Below, piece after piece: positions 14,987 to 23,658 of a stretch of 64,000 nt of DNA (within the stretch, counting starts at the first letter, position 1; each line of letters begins with the position of its first letter). A program made the translations under genes and the position numbers. Source of the stretch: Parasulfuritortus sp036391875 (GTDB taxonomy: Bacteria > Pseudomonadota > Gammaproteobacteria > Burkholderiales > Thiobacillaceae); assembly GCA_036391875.1 (NCBI GenBank), contig DASVZA010000041.1, positions 149,118-213,117 of the forward strand. Reading direction: 5' to 3'. The notes below the pieces were generated by a model, which was not told where the DNA came from, searched no databases, and was given only the letters and a program-made list of their open reading frames with translations.

Positions 14987-16408
14987 TCACTTGTGGGCGA
15001 CGTCCAGCTTGTCGACGGTGTCGAACTCGAACTTGATCTCCTTCCACGTTTCCATGGCGATCTTCAGTTCCGGGCTGGACTTGGCGGCGTTCTCGAGGAC
15101 GGCCTTGCCTTCCTTCTCGATCGCGACGCCGCGGTTGCGGGCCTCGACGCAGGCTTCCAGCGCGACGCGGTTGGCGGCGGCGCCGGCGGCGTTGCCCCAC
15201 GGGTGGCCCAGGGTGCCGCCACCGAACTGCAGCACGGAGTCGTCACCGAAGATGGTGACCAGGGCCGGCATGTGCCAGACGTGGATGCCACCGGAGGCGA
15301 CGGCGAAGGCGCCGGGCATGGAGCCCCAGTCCTGGTCGAAGAAGATGCCGCGGCTGCGGTCTTCCGGCACGAAGGATTCGCGCAGCAGGTCGATCCAGCC
15401 CAGGGTGGAGGCGCGGTCGCCTTCCAGCTTGCCGACCACGGTGCCGGTGTGCAGGTGGTCGCCGCCGGACAGACGCAGAATCTTGGTCAGCACGCGGAAG
15501 TGGATGCCGTGGTGCGGGTTGCGGTCCAGCACGGCGTGCATGGCGCGGTGGATGTGCAGCAGCATGCCGTTGTCGCGGCACCAGTTGGCCAGGCCCGTGT
15601 TGGCGCAGAAGCCGCCGGTGATGTAGTCGTGCATGATGATGGGGGCGCCGATTTCCTTGGCGTACTCGGCACGCTTGTACATCTCTTCCGGGGTCGGGGC
15701 GGTCACGTTCAGGTAGTGGCCCTTGCGCTCGCCGGTCTCGCGCTCTGCCTTGTTGATGGCTTCCATGACGAAGTCGAAGCGCTGGCGCCACCGCATGAAC
15801 GGCTGGCTGTTGACGTTCTCGTCGTCCTTGGTAAAGTCCAGGCCGCCGCGCAGGCACTCGTACACGGCACGGCCGTAGTTCTTGGCCGACAGGCCCAGCT
15901 TCGGCTTGATGGTGCAGCCGAGCAGCGGACGGCCGTACTTGTTCATGATGTCGCGCTCGACCTGGATACCCATCGGCGGGCCGCCGCAGGTCTTGACGTA
16001 GGCGATCGGGAAGCGGACGTCCTCCAGGCGCAGGGCGCGCACGGCCTTGAAGCCGAACACGTTGCCGACCAGGGAGGTGAACACGTTGACGACGGAGCCT
16101 TCCTCGAACAGGTCGATCGGGTAGGCGATGAAGGCGTAGAAGCAGGTGTCGTCGCCGGGCACGTCCTCGATGGCGTAGGCGCGGCCCTTGTAGTAGTCGA
16201 GGTCGGTCAGCAGGTCGGTCCAGACGGTGGTCCAGGTGCCGGTGGAGGATTCGGCGGCCACGGCGGCGGCGGCTTCCTCGCGGTCCACGCCGGGCTGCGG
16301 GGTGATCTTGAACACGGCCAGGATATCGGTATCCAGCGGCGTGTACTCGGGCATCCAGTAGGTCTGGCGGTATTCCTTCACGCCAGCGTTGTAGGTCTTG
16401 ACGGCCAT
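14987..16408 (-). CDS. cbbL: RuBisCO form I large subunit
   Basis: 473 residues from ATG at 16408 (MAVKTYNAGVKEYRQTYW), with AAGGAG 6 nt upstream. Catalytic features of form I are intact: TIKPKLGLS (active-site Lys), GGLDFTKDDEN (carbamylated Lys and the Mg-binding Asp/Glu), HRAMHAV (His), the loop 6 Lys in TVVGKLEG, and SGGIHVWHMP. It fixes CO2 on ribulose 1,5-bisphosphate. The N terminus resembles form IA enzymes of proteobacteria. A linked cbbQ and cbbO and the lack of shell genes point to the cytosolic IAq type rather than a carboxysomal one. The promoter region holds a CbbR-like box. Confidence 0.98.
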   Translation of the reverse strand: MAVKTYNAGVKEYRQTYWMPEYTPLDTDILAVFKITPQPGVDREEAAAAVAAESSTGTWTTVWTDLLTDLDYYKGRAYAIEDVPGDDTCFYAFIAYPIDLFEEGSVVNVFTSLVGNVFGFKAVRALRLEDVRFPIAYVKTCGGPPMGIQVERDIMNKYGRPLLGCTIKPKLGLSAKNYGRAVYECLRGGLDFTKDDENVNSQPFMRWRQRFDFVMEAINKAERETGERKGHYLNVTAPTPEEMYKRAEYAKEIGAPIIMHDYITGGFCANTGLANWCRDNGMLLHIHRAMHAVLDRNPHHGIHFRVLTKILRLSGGDHLHTGTVVGKLEGDRASTLGWIDLLRESFVPEDRSRGIFFDQDWGSMPGAFAVASGGIHVWHMPALVTIFGDDSVLQFGGGTLGHPWGNAAGAAANRVALEACVEARNRGVAIEKEGKAVLENAAKSSPELKIAMETWKEIKFEFDTVDKLDVAHK

Positions 16409-16497
16409 GAGCTGCTCCTTAGTCTGATGATTCGGTGAATCGTTTTCTCCGCGTATTGCCGCGGCGTGGGGCAATCTTGCAGAAATCGGATCATCAA

Positions 16498-16520
16498 TAA
16501 CAGTCAGTCTTTTCTATTTA
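16498..16520 (-). promoter_or_regulatory. putative CbbR operator upstream of cbbL
   Basis: TAA-N7-TCT-N7-TTA, the spacing shared with boxes at 1007, 50875 and 61062. An overlapping TCA-N7-TCA lies at 16494-16506. It is 90 nt upstream of the cbbL ATG and between the divergent cbbL and cbbR1 genes, the expected place for autoregulated CbbR binding. Confidence 0.6.
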
Positions 16521-16574
16521 GAGCATCGACTTTTATCTATACTTCGGACTTACCGGAATTCGATCCTCAGCCCC

Positions 16575-17474
16575 ATGCGCCATCACACCACCTTCCGCCA
16601 ACTGGAGATCTTCGAGGCCATCGCCCGGCTGGGCAGCTTCACCCGCGCCGCCGAAGAACTCTACCTGACCCAGCCGACCATCTCGATGCAGATGAAGAAG
16701 CTGGCCGACACTGTGGGCGCCCAGCTGATCGAACAGGCCGGCAAGAAACTGCTGCTCACCGAGGACGGCCGCGAACTGGCCAAGGCGACGCGCGAGATAT
16801 TCGCCATCCTCGACCGCTACACCATGTCGGTCGCCGACCGGCAGGGCCTGAAGAAAGGCCGGCTGGCGCTGATGGCGGTCTCCACCGCCTCCTACTTCGC
16901 GCCGCGTCTGCTGGGCGAATTCTCGAAGCAGTACCCGGGCATCGACGTCTCGCTCAAGGTCACCAACCGGGAACAGGTGCTGGCCGGGATGAACGACAAC
17001 CTGGCCGATCTCTACATCCTCGGCCTGCCGCCGGAGGACGCCGATGTCGTCGCCGAGCCGTTCATGGACAACCCACTGGTGATCCTGGCCCGGCCGGACC
17101 ACCCCCTGGCCGGCAAGAAGAACATCCCGCTCGCCCAGCTGGCCAAGGAACCGTGGCTGGTGCGGGAAGAAGGCTCGGGCACCCGCGCCGCGGTCGAGCG
17201 GGTGTTCGCCGAGAAGGGCCTGGAGTTCCGGCCACGCATGGCCCTGGGCAGCAACGAGGCGGTCAAGCAAGCCATCCTCGCGGGGCTGGGCATCGCGGTG
17301 ATGTCTACCCAGGCCCTGATCCTGAACGCACCCGACCAGTTCGCCATACTCAATGCCAAAGGCTTCCCGATCCTGCGCCACTGGTACGCGGTCTACCCGG
17401 CCGGACGCCAGCTCTCGGCGGTGGCCCACGCCTTCCTGACCTTCCTGGTCGACAGCAGCCGCGGCGCGGCATGA
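16575..17474 (+). CDS. cbbR: LysR-type regulator CbbR of the form I operon
   Basis: 299 residues. The N-terminal winged helix-turn-helix (FRQLEIFEAIARLGSFTRAA, TQPTISMQMKKL) is followed by a periplasmic-binding-protein-like effector domain (from about residue 95: KGRLALMAVSTASYF). Typical CbbR blocks are EGSGTRAAVERVF and GSNEAVKQAI. CbbR senses metabolites such as RuBP, PGA or NADPH and activates cbb promoters. It is transcribed away from cbbL with a 166-nt shared regulatory region. Confidence 0.93.
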   Translation: MRHHTTFRQLEIFEAIARLGSFTRAAEELYLTQPTISMQMKKLADTVGAQLIEQAGKKLLLTEDGRELAKATREIFAILDRYTMSVADRQGLKKGRLALMAVSTASYFAPRLLGEFSKQYPGIDVSLKVTNREQVLAGMNDNLADLYILGLPPEDADVVAEPFMDNPLVILARPDHPLAGKKNIPLAQLAKEPWLVREEGSGTRAAVERVFAEKGLEFRPRMALGSNEAVKQAILAGLGIAVMSTQALILNAPDQFAILNAKGFPILRHWYAVYPAGRQLSAVAHAFLTFLVDSSRGAA

Positions 17475-17575
17475 CCTCCTCCTGAGACCGGCATGGCTCA
17501 CTGCGTCGCCGACGGCGAGGCGCACCAACCCGCCCGCGCCGTCAAACCGAAACATTGGCTGGCGAAAATCGCGCC

Positions 17576-18226
17576 ATGAGCCGCGCCCCATCCCCCCTAC
17601 CGCTGCCCGTCGAGTTCACCCTGGTCTTCATCGGCCTGCCCCTGCTCGGCTGGTGGCAGAGCGACATCCTGAAGCGCTGGATCATCCCCCTGATCCTGTT
17701 CTTCACCTTCCTCTGCATTGCCATGCTGGCCAAGGACCGCGAGTTCCGCTTCCGCACGCTGCGCAGCACCGACCTGATCGGCCGGCCCCGCCTGAAGCCG
17801 CTGGCGCTGCGCTTCGTGCTGGCCGTCGCCCTCACCCTGTGGTGGTTCGCCGTCTCCGGTCACGGCGACTTCCTCCGCCTGCCGCGCGAACAGACCGGGC
17901 TCTGGCTGGCTGTGCTGATCCTTTATCCCCTGGTCTCGGCCCTGCCCCAGGAACTGTTGTTCCGGGTCTGCTTCTTCCAGCGCTACCGCGAGCTGTTCCT
18001 CACCGAGCGCCGCCTGATCTTCGCCAGCGCATTCGTGTTCGGCCTGGCCCACCTGATCCTCGACAACTGGCAGGCCCCGGTCATCGCCTTCATCGGCGGC
18101 CTGCTGTTCGCCTGGACCTACGCCCGCACCCAGTCGCTGCTGCTGGTCGCGCTGGAGCACGGCCTGTGGGGCGACTGGATCTTCACGCTGGGGCTGGGCA
18201 AGTACTTCTACGGCGGCCATTACTGA
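17576..18226 (+). CDS. CPBP-type intramembrane metalloprotease (Abi/CAAX family)
   Basis: 216 residues from ATG at 17576; the longer frame upstream begins in the leader of the previous gene. About seven hydrophobic segments. The three family motifs can be seen: PQELLFRVCFF (motif 1, here Q-E rather than E-E), FGLAHLIL (motif 2 His) and LEHGLWGDW (motif 3 His). The replaced first Glu is a natural variant in part of this family. The substrate is unknown. It stands alone between cbbR1 and a repeat. Confidence 0.78.
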   Translation: MSRAPSPLPLPVEFTLVFIGLPLLGWWQSDILKRWIIPLILFFTFLCIAMLAKDREFRFRTLRSTDLIGRPRLKPLALRFVLAVALTLWWFAVSGHGDFLRLPREQTGLWLAVLILYPLVSALPQELLFRVCFFQRYRELFLTERRLIFASAFVFGLAHLILDNWQAPVIAFIGGLLFAWTYARTQSLLLVALEHGLWGDWIFTLGLGKYFYGGHY

Positions 18227-18259
18227 CCGCGATGGACTGGAAACTCTTTATCCGGTTTT

Positions 18260-18328
18260 GTCGCTCCCGCGCAGGCGGGAGCCCAGTCGAATCAAACAGC
18301 TGGATGCCCGCCTGCGCGGGCATGACGA
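18260..18328. repeat. dispersed palindromic repeat (CGTCATTCCCGCGCAGG family), copy 2
   Basis: TCGCTCCCGCGCAGGCGGGA, then a spacer, then TGCCCGCCTGCGCGGGCATG. It lies between the two convergent genes at 18226 and 18342, where it could also serve as a bidirectional terminator. Confidence 0.78.
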
Positions 18329-18341
18329 ATAAAACGGCTCC

Positions 18342-20639
18342 TTATGGGTAAAGCAGATAGCGCTGCCGACGCTGCTCGAAGGCCTGCAGACCGGGCTGCC
18401 AGGCGGCCGCAATGGCGCGCGGGTCGTCGCCTGCGCGGATGGACTGGAGCACCGCGGCCGAACCGATGCTGCCCAGGGTGCGGTCCAGCTCGAAACGGTC
18501 CGGATAGAGCCGCTGCAATGCCGCGGCGAGCTCGACACCGAGCGCCGGCGAATCGAGCGCGGCGCGGTCGGTCACCTCGATGCGCACGCCGTGGCAGGCC
18601 TGGCCCTGGTAGCGGCTGGCGACCGGCGTGAATTCAACCGGGCTGAAACGCACGCCGGACAGCTTCCGGGCAGCCAGGTAATCGGCCAAGACATGGGCAT
18701 CGATCCAGGGCGCACCCAACAGTTCGAACGGCGTCGCCGTGCCCCGGCCGACGCTGACGTTGGCGCCTTCCAGCAGGCCGACGCCGGGGTAGAGCGTCGC
18801 CTCGGCCAGGCTGCGCAGGTTGGGCGACGGCGCCCGCCAGGCGAGGCCGGTGGCGTCGTACCAGTCGCCCCGGGCATAGCCGCGCATGGCGACCACGTGC
18901 AGGTCGGCGCCGATGCCGGCCTCGGCGTTGTAGAAGCGGGCCAGCTCGCCGATGGTCATGCCGTAGCGCACCGGCACCGGGTAGAAAGCGGTGAAGCCGG
19001 TGCGGCCCGGGTCGAGCATCGGTCCCTGGACCATGGCGGCGTCGATCGGGTCGGGCCGGTCGAGGACGTAGATCGGGATGTGGCGCCGGGCCGCCGCCTC
19101 CATGGCGTAGGCCAGGGTGGTCGGGTAGGTGTAGAAGCGGGTGCCCACGTCCTGGATGTCGAACACCAGGGCGTCGATGCCGGCCAGCATGGCCTCGGTC
19201 GGCCGCCGGGTGTCGCCGTACAGGCTGTAGACCGGCAGGCCGGTGGTCGGCTCGGCGCCGGAGGCGATCCGCTCGTCGCGGTCGCCGTCCAGGCCGTGTT
19301 CCGGACTGAACAGGGCGACCAGGTTCACGCCGGACGCCGCGCGCAGCAGGTCGATATTGCGCCGGCCCAGGCCGTCGCGGCCGGTCTGGTTGGTGATGAG
19401 CCCGACCCGCAGGCCGCGCAGCGGCGCGAACGCCTCGCCGGCCAGCACGTCGAGCCCGGTCTGCACCGCGGGCGGCGTCGTGTAGCGCGCCAGCGCCGGC
19501 CGGGCCGCGGCGATGTCGGCCGGGGCAAGCGGACCCAGGGCATCGCCCAGCGCGGCGGCGACCATGTCGCGCAGCGGCTTCACGTCGCCGCGGCCGTCCG
19601 GATAGACCCGGTTGCTGAGCAGGATGACGTAGAGCTTCGCGACCGGGTCGATCCAGAGCGAGGTGCCGGTGAAACCGGTGTGGCCGTAGGCGCCGACCGG
19701 CGGCAACAGCGCGCGGTCGGCGGCGAAGGGGGCGGCGATGTCCCAGCCCAGGCCGCGCAGCCGGGCCTGGCCGGCCGGCGACTGGGGCTGGCTCATGGCC
19801 TCGACGCTGGCCGGCCGCAATATCCGCACGCCGTCCAGTTCGCCGCCGGCCAGCAGCATGCGGGCGAAGCGGGCCAGGTCGTCGGCGGTGGCGAACAGCC
19901 CGGCATGGCCGGCCACGCCGCCCATGCGCCAGGCGGTCGGGTCGTTCACCGTACCGGCCCGGCTGGGGCCGGTGGGCGCGATGCGGGTCGACCAGGCCGG
20001 CCGGAAACCGGTGTCGCGCATCCCGAGCGGCGCGAAGATGTGTTCCCGGCAGTAGGCGTCCAGCGGCTGGCCGGACACCCGCTCGACCAGTTCGCCCAGC
20101 ACCTCGAAATTGATGTCGCTGTAGCGGTAGTGGCTGCCCGGCGCGTCGGTCGGCCGCGCCTCGATGATCCGCCTGCGGACCTCGTCGATGCCTGACCAGG
20201 GCCGCCTCAGGTCCAGGTCGGCCGCCAGGCCGGAATAGTGGGTCAGCAGCTGGCGCACGGTGATGTCGGCCTTGCCGTTGGCGGCGAACTCCGGCCAGTA
20301 GCGGGCGGCGGGCGCGTCCAGATCCAGCCGGCCCTGTTCGACCAGTTGCATGACGGCGGTGGTGGTGGCCACCACCTTGGTCAGCGAGGCGAGGTCGAAG
20401 ATCGTGTCGTCGGTCATGGCCTGCCGTTCCGGCGCGAACTCGCGCGCGCCGAAGGCATGGCGGTAGTAGACGCCGTCCTCGCCGCCGATCAGCAGCACCG
20501 CGCCGGGCAGGCGGCCGGCCGCGATCTGGCCTTCGACGATGCCGCCGACCCGGTCCAGCAAGGCCGGATCGGGCACGCGCACCGCCCAGGCGGAAGGCAC
20601 GGCGCAGAGCAGCGCGAGCAGGACCAGCAGCCGCTTCAT
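18342..20639 (-). CDS. serine hydrolase (class C beta-lactamase-like) fused to NamZ-type exo-N-acetylmuramidase (DUF1343)
   Basis: About 765 residues from ATG at 20639, where a signal peptide starts (MKRLLVLLALLCAVPSAWA). The first half is a beta-lactamase/D-aminopeptidase-like serine hydrolase with SLTK (nucleophile Ser and Lys), YSDIN (Tyr of motif 2) and YGHTGFTG (HTG motif 3). From about residue 385 comes DUF1343, the NamZ exo-beta-N-acetylmuramidase family (LRVGLITNQTGRD, FSPEHGLDGD, FDIQDVGTRFYTY, EGANVSVGRGT). The fusion combines peptide-trimming and MurNAc-releasing activities in the periplasm, fitting peptidoglycan recycling. Its ATG overlaps the stop of the upstream glycoside hydrolase gene by 4 nt. 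Confidence 0.86.
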   Translation of the reverse strand: MKRLLVLLALLCAVPSAWAVRVPDPALLDRVGGIVEGQIAAGRLPGAVLLIGGEDGVYYRHAFGAREFAPERQAMTDDTIFDLASLTKVVATTTAVMQLVEQGRLDLDAPAARYWPEFAANGKADITVRQLLTHYSGLAADLDLRRPWSGIDEVRRRIIEARPTDAPGSHYRYSDINFEVLGELVERVSGQPLDAYCREHIFAPLGMRDTGFRPAWSTRIAPTGPSRAGTVNDPTAWRMGGVAGHAGLFATADDLARFARMLLAGGELDGVRILRPASVEAMSQPQSPAGQARLRGLGWDIAAPFAADRALLPPVGAYGHTGFTGTSLWIDPVAKLYVILLSNRVYPDGRGDVKPLRDMVAAALGDALGPLAPADIAAARPALARYTTPPAVQTGLDVLAGEAFAPLRGLRVGLITNQTGRDGLGRRNIDLLRAASGVNLVALFSPEHGLDGDRDERIASGAEPTTGLPVYSLYGDTRRPTEAMLAGIDALVFDIQDVGTRFYTYPTTLAYAMEAAARRHIPIYVLDRPDPIDAAMVQGPMLDPGRTGFTAFYPVPVRYGMTIGELARFYNAEAGIGADLHVVAMRGYARGDWYDATGLAWRAPSPNLRSLAEATLYPGVGLLEGANVSVGRGTATPFELLGAPWIDAHVLADYLAARKLSGVRFSPVEFTPVASRYQGQACHGVRIEVTDRAALDSPALGVELAAALQRLYPDRFELDRTLGSIGSAAVLQSIRAGDDPRAIAAAWQPGLQAFEQRRQRYLLYP

Positions 20640-21895
20640 CGTGCGCCCGCCGCCTTGTTCAGGCCGCCCTCGCCATAGACATTGCGCGGATTCCACAGCA
20701 TCCAGCCGTCGCTGCCGAAGGCCTCGGCGGCGTCGATCTGGGCCCGGATCTGCTCTGCGCCGAAGACGCGGCGGTCGAAGGCATAGTCGCGGAAGGCCTG
20801 CAGCCAGGGCCGGAAATGCAGGCCGGACAGGCCGGTGCGCCGGCCGGCGTTGGCCAGCGACAGGCCGACGATCTCGCGCGGCGCCGCCACCGGATTGGCG
20901 TAGCCGGGAATGCCGAACGAGAAACTGGTTGGGTACAGCATGGGCGATAGGTAGTCCACCAAGGGCGCCAGGTCTTCCAGACGCTGGCCGATATGCGTGT
21001 CGTCGCGGTTCCAGAGCACGTAGCCGAATACGTCCGCGGAGATGAATACATTATACGGCGCCAGGCGCTTGCGCGCCTCGGCCAGGAAGCCGGTGATCGC
21101 CGCCACCCTGCTGGCCTGGGTCGACGGCTCGGCGAAGACCAGCCCGGCCTCGTCCGGGAAACGCAGATAGTCGAACTGGATCTCGTCGAAGCCCAGGCGG
21201 GCCGCCTCCTCGGCCACGTCCAGCACGTAGTTGCGGACCTCGGGCCGGAACGGATCGGTCCAGCTCAGGCCTTCCCGGTCGACGTAGAGGTTGCCTTCCC
21301 GGTCGTGGATCGCCCAGCCAGGCCGGGCGCGGGCCAGCGGATCGTCCTTGAAGGCCACCACCCGGGCGATGAGGTAGATGCCGCGGCGGTGCAGGTCGGC
21401 CAGCAGGGCCGGCATGTCGTGCACGGTGATGACGTTCTGGGCGCCGACCTCGGCCGCCAGGGGCACCGCGCTGCGGTAGGGAATCAGGCCGCGGTCGCCC
21501 TTCACGTCGACCACCAGGGCGTTGAGTTCGGTGGCGTCCAGCAGCTTGAGCGCGGCGCCGCGCAGCTCGGCGTTGCCGATGCCGTAGAAGGACAGGTAGA
21601 GCGCCTTGGGCCGGAACGGCTGCAGGCGGGCCAGGCGGGCGTTGGCCAGCGGACCGTCGTCCTGCAGTTCCAGCCGCCGGTAGCCGGCAGCGCGGACGGC
21701 GACCGTCCGCGCCGGTTGCGGCAAGGCCAGGAAGCCCTCGCTGTCGGCGGTTTCGGGCTTGCCGGCGACGGTGACGATGGCCCCCGCCACCGGCTTGCAG
21801 GTAGCCGCGTCGACCACCTGGACCCAGCCGACCGTCGCCGACGCGGGCGCCGCCAGCAACAGCCAGAGCAGGGCGAGCAATAGACGGCCAGTCAT
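20636..21895 (-). CDS. exported putative glycoside hydrolase (DUF4015 family)
   Basis: About 419 residues from ATG at 21895, with a signal peptide (MTGRLLLALLWLLLAAPASA). Residues 20-about 85 form a small carboxypeptidase-regulatory-like beta domain (TCKPVAGAIVTVAG). The rest is a TIM barrel of the DUF4015 family: LYLSFYGIGN, NALVVDVKGDRG, IARVVAFKDDPLA, GFDEIQFDYLRFP and LSPMLYPTSF. The Asp in FDEIQFDYLRFPDE is the likely catalytic region. DUF4015 is related to the glycoside hydrolase half of PgaB. The gene is coupled by ATGA overlaps to the deacetylase upstream and the NamZ fusion downstream. Confidence 0.8.
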   Translation of the reverse strand: MTGRLLLALLWLLLAAPASATVGWVQVVDAATCKPVAGAIVTVAGKPETADSEGFLALPQPARTVAVRAAGYRRLELQDDGPLANARLARLQPFRPKALYLSFYGIGNAELRGAALKLLDATELNALVVDVKGDRGLIPYRSAVPLAAEVGAQNVITVHDMPALLADLHRRGIYLIARVVAFKDDPLARARPGWAIHDREGNLYVDREGLSWTDPFRPEVRNYVLDVAEEAARLGFDEIQFDYLRFPDEAGLVFAEPSTQASRVAAITGFLAEARKRLAPYNVFISADVFGYVLWNRDDTHIGQRLEDLAPLVDYLSPMLYPTSFSFGIPGYANPVAAPREIVGLSLANAGRRTGLSGLHFRPWLQAFRDYAFDRRVFGAEQIRAQIDAAEAFGSDGWMLWNPRNVYGEGGLNKAAGAR

Positions 21896-22725
21896 GGCTT
21901 CGCTCCCGGGGTTCCGGCCTGGCGCAGGATGGCGGCGAACGCCTTGTCGCTCACCGCGTCGGTGATCAGGTAGCGCGGCAGCGCCATCGGGTCGTCGCCG
22001 GCCCGGACCGGCCGGCGCTCCAGGGTGAACCCGGCGACATAGCCGAGTTGGGCCGCCCGCCGGCGCAGATCGGCGTCCTGCAGGCCGAACGGCCAGGCGA
22101 GCAGGTCGACCCGGCCGCCCAGCCGGGCCTCCAGCACCTGCCGGGAACGGGTCAGCTGCGTGTCGACCAGGCGGGCGTAGGCGACCGGATCGAGCCGCTT
22201 CCGCTCGCGCATGAAGTTCGGGTGCCAGTAGCTGTGCGACTGGATGTCGAACAGGCCGCCGGCACGCAGCTCGGCCAACTGGTCCCAGGTCATGGCATAG
22301 CGCGCGTTGGAGATCGCCGAAGGATAGATGAACAAGGTCACCGGGATCGGATGGCGACGCAGGATCGGCCACATCTCCGTGTAGACCGAGCGATGGCCGT
22401 CATCGGCCGTGACCGCCACGGAACCGGGCGGCGGCGGGGGAGCCCGTCCGGCCAGGGCGTCGACCACCCGGCGCAGCGGGATCACCGTGTAGCCGCCCGC
22501 CTCGATCTGGCGCAACTGCGCTTCGAAGGCCGCAGTGCGCACCATCATGCTGTCGGTCGCCTCGGGCCCGAAGCGGTGGTAGACCAGCACCGGCACCTGC
22601 CAGGCGAAGGCCGGAACGGGCAGGAACAGAATCAGCCACGCCAGCTTGAGGAACAGCCGGACAATGTCCCCTCCCCATCCCTGCGCGGACGCGCGGGACC
22701 GTTTCGTCAGATCGGATTCCGGCAT
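21892..22725 (-). CDS. polysaccharide deacetylase (CE4)
   Basis: About 277 residues if started at ATG 22725 (MPESDLTK); an ATG at 22737 is also possible, as neither has a strong ribosome binding site. A hydrophobic segment (IVRLFLKLAWLILFLPVPAFA) acts as an anchor or signal. CE4 motifs are PVLVYHRFG, VTADDGHRSVY (motif 1, normally T-F-D-D; here T-A-D-D), and SHSYWHPNF (motif 2, H-S/T-x-x-H-P). It removes N-acetyl groups from a polysaccharide such as poly-GlcNAc or peptidoglycan. Together with the next gene it looks like PgaB split into two polypeptides. Confidence 0.82.
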   Translation of the reverse strand: MPESDLTKRSRASAQGWGGDIVRLFLKLAWLILFLPVPAFAWQVPVLVYHRFGPEATDSMMVRTAAFEAQLRQIEAGGYTVIPLRRVVDALAGRAPPPPPGSVAVTADDGHRSVYTEMWPILRRHPIPVTLFIYPSAISNARYAMTWDQLAELRAGGLFDIQSHSYWHPNFMRERKRLDPVAYARLVDTQLTRSRQVLEARLGGRVDLLAWPFGLQDADLRRRAAQLGYVAGFTLERRPVRAGDDPMALPRYLITDAVSDKAFAAILRQAGTPGAKP

Positions 22726-22864
22726 GGTCGACTTCATCTCCGGCCGGAAGACTCGGCAACCGGCCTGCAACTCGTTGTTCTCATCATAGCCCCGCGCCGC
22801 CGGCGTTTCGCCATCGGCCACGGCTCGGCTAAACTGGGCGAGGTTTAACTGAACGCAGCGCAGA

Positions 22865-23563
22865 GTGAACCCTTCCATCCTGCTGGTCGAGGACGACCGG
22901 CCGATCGCCGAAAACGTAGTGCTCGCCCTGGCCCGGGAGAGCCTGGACTGCCATCACGTGACCCTGGCCAGCGAAGGGCTCGCCCTCCTGCGCCTGGACA
23001 ATTTCGACCTGGCCATCCTCGACGTCGGCCTGCCCGACGGCAACGGCTTCGAGCTCTGCCGCACGCTGCGCACCTTCTCCGACATTCCGGTGATCTTCCT
23101 CACCGCCCGCTCCGACGAGATCGACCGCGTGGTCGGCCTGGAGATCGGCGCCGACGACTACGTCCTGAAGCCGTTCAGCCCACGCGAGCTGGCCGCCCGG
23201 GTGAAGACCATCCTGCGCCGCAGTCGGTCCATGCGTGCGGCGTCGCCGGCCCTGTCGGCCATGCCGACGGCACCCGGCCTCGCGGTCGACGAGGAGCGCG
23301 CGACGATCGCCTTCCGCGGCCGGCCGCTCGACCTCAGCCGGGCCGAATACCTCATGCTCAAGGCGCTCGCCTCGCGGCCCGAGAAGGTGTTCAGCCGGGC
23401 CGAGCTGATGGATGCCGCCGGCCTGGCCGAGGCCAGTCTGGAACGCTCGGTCGACACCCACATCAAGAGCCTGCGCGCCAAACTGGCGGCGCTCGCGCCC
23501 GACGCCGACCCGATCCGCACCCATCGCGGCCTGGGCTACAGCCTGGGAGTCGATCGAACATGA
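22865..23563 (+). CDS. creB: OmpR-family response regulator, CreB
   Basis: 232 residues from GTG. Receiver domain with ILLVEDD, the phospho-acceptor Asp in AILDVGLP, FLTAR and the Lys in DYVLKPFS; then a winged-helix DNA-binding domain (RAEYLMLKALASRPEKVFSR, THRGLGYSL). It is followed by a CreC-type kinase and CreD, which identifies the system. CreBC responds to carbon source or envelope stress in enterobacteria and pseudomonads. It is divergent from the cell-wall operon, with a 139-nt gap, so it may control both sides. Confidence 0.88.
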   Translation: MNPSILLVEDDRPIAENVVLALARESLDCHHVTLASEGLALLRLDNFDLAILDVGLPDGNGFELCRTLRTFSDIPVIFLTARSDEIDRVVGLEIGADDYVLKPFSPRELAARVKTILRRSRSMRAASPALSAMPTAPGLAVDEERATIAFRGRPLDLSRAEYLMLKALASRPEKVFSRAELMDAAGLAEASLERSVDTHIKSLRAKLAALAPDADPIRTHRGLGYSLGVDRT

Positions 23564-23658
23564 GGCTGATCTACTGCGCCGGTGTGATAGCGGTCCTCGC
23601 TCTCACCCTCGGCTCGAGACGATCGCTCAAGTCCGATCGACTCCTGGACGCAGCGTGA
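23560..23658 (+). CDS. 32-residue hydrophobic small ORF between creB and creC
   Basis: ATG at 23560 overlaps the creB stop (ATGA), and its TGA overlaps the creC GTG start (GTGA). The peptide starts MRLIYCAGVIAVLALTLG and continues with a basic tail, like a single membrane segment or signal peptide with a Cys at position 6. Both overlaps are the pattern of translational coupling, so it is probably translated. I recognise no homologue. It may be a small membrane partner of CreC or the remnant of a lost gene. Confidence 0.5.
   Translation: MRLIYCAGVIAVLALTLGSRRSLKSDRLLDAA

Noticed and set aside
14987..16408. Carboxysomal form I RuBisCO
   Set aside because: No csoS or other shell gene is present; the operon is cbbL-cbbS-cbbQ-gamma carbonic anhydrase-cbbO.
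22726..22864. CreB binding tag (TTCAC-N6-TTCAC) between the deacetylase and creB genes
   Set aside because: The enterobacterial tag is not present in this gap; any CreB site here must differ from it.
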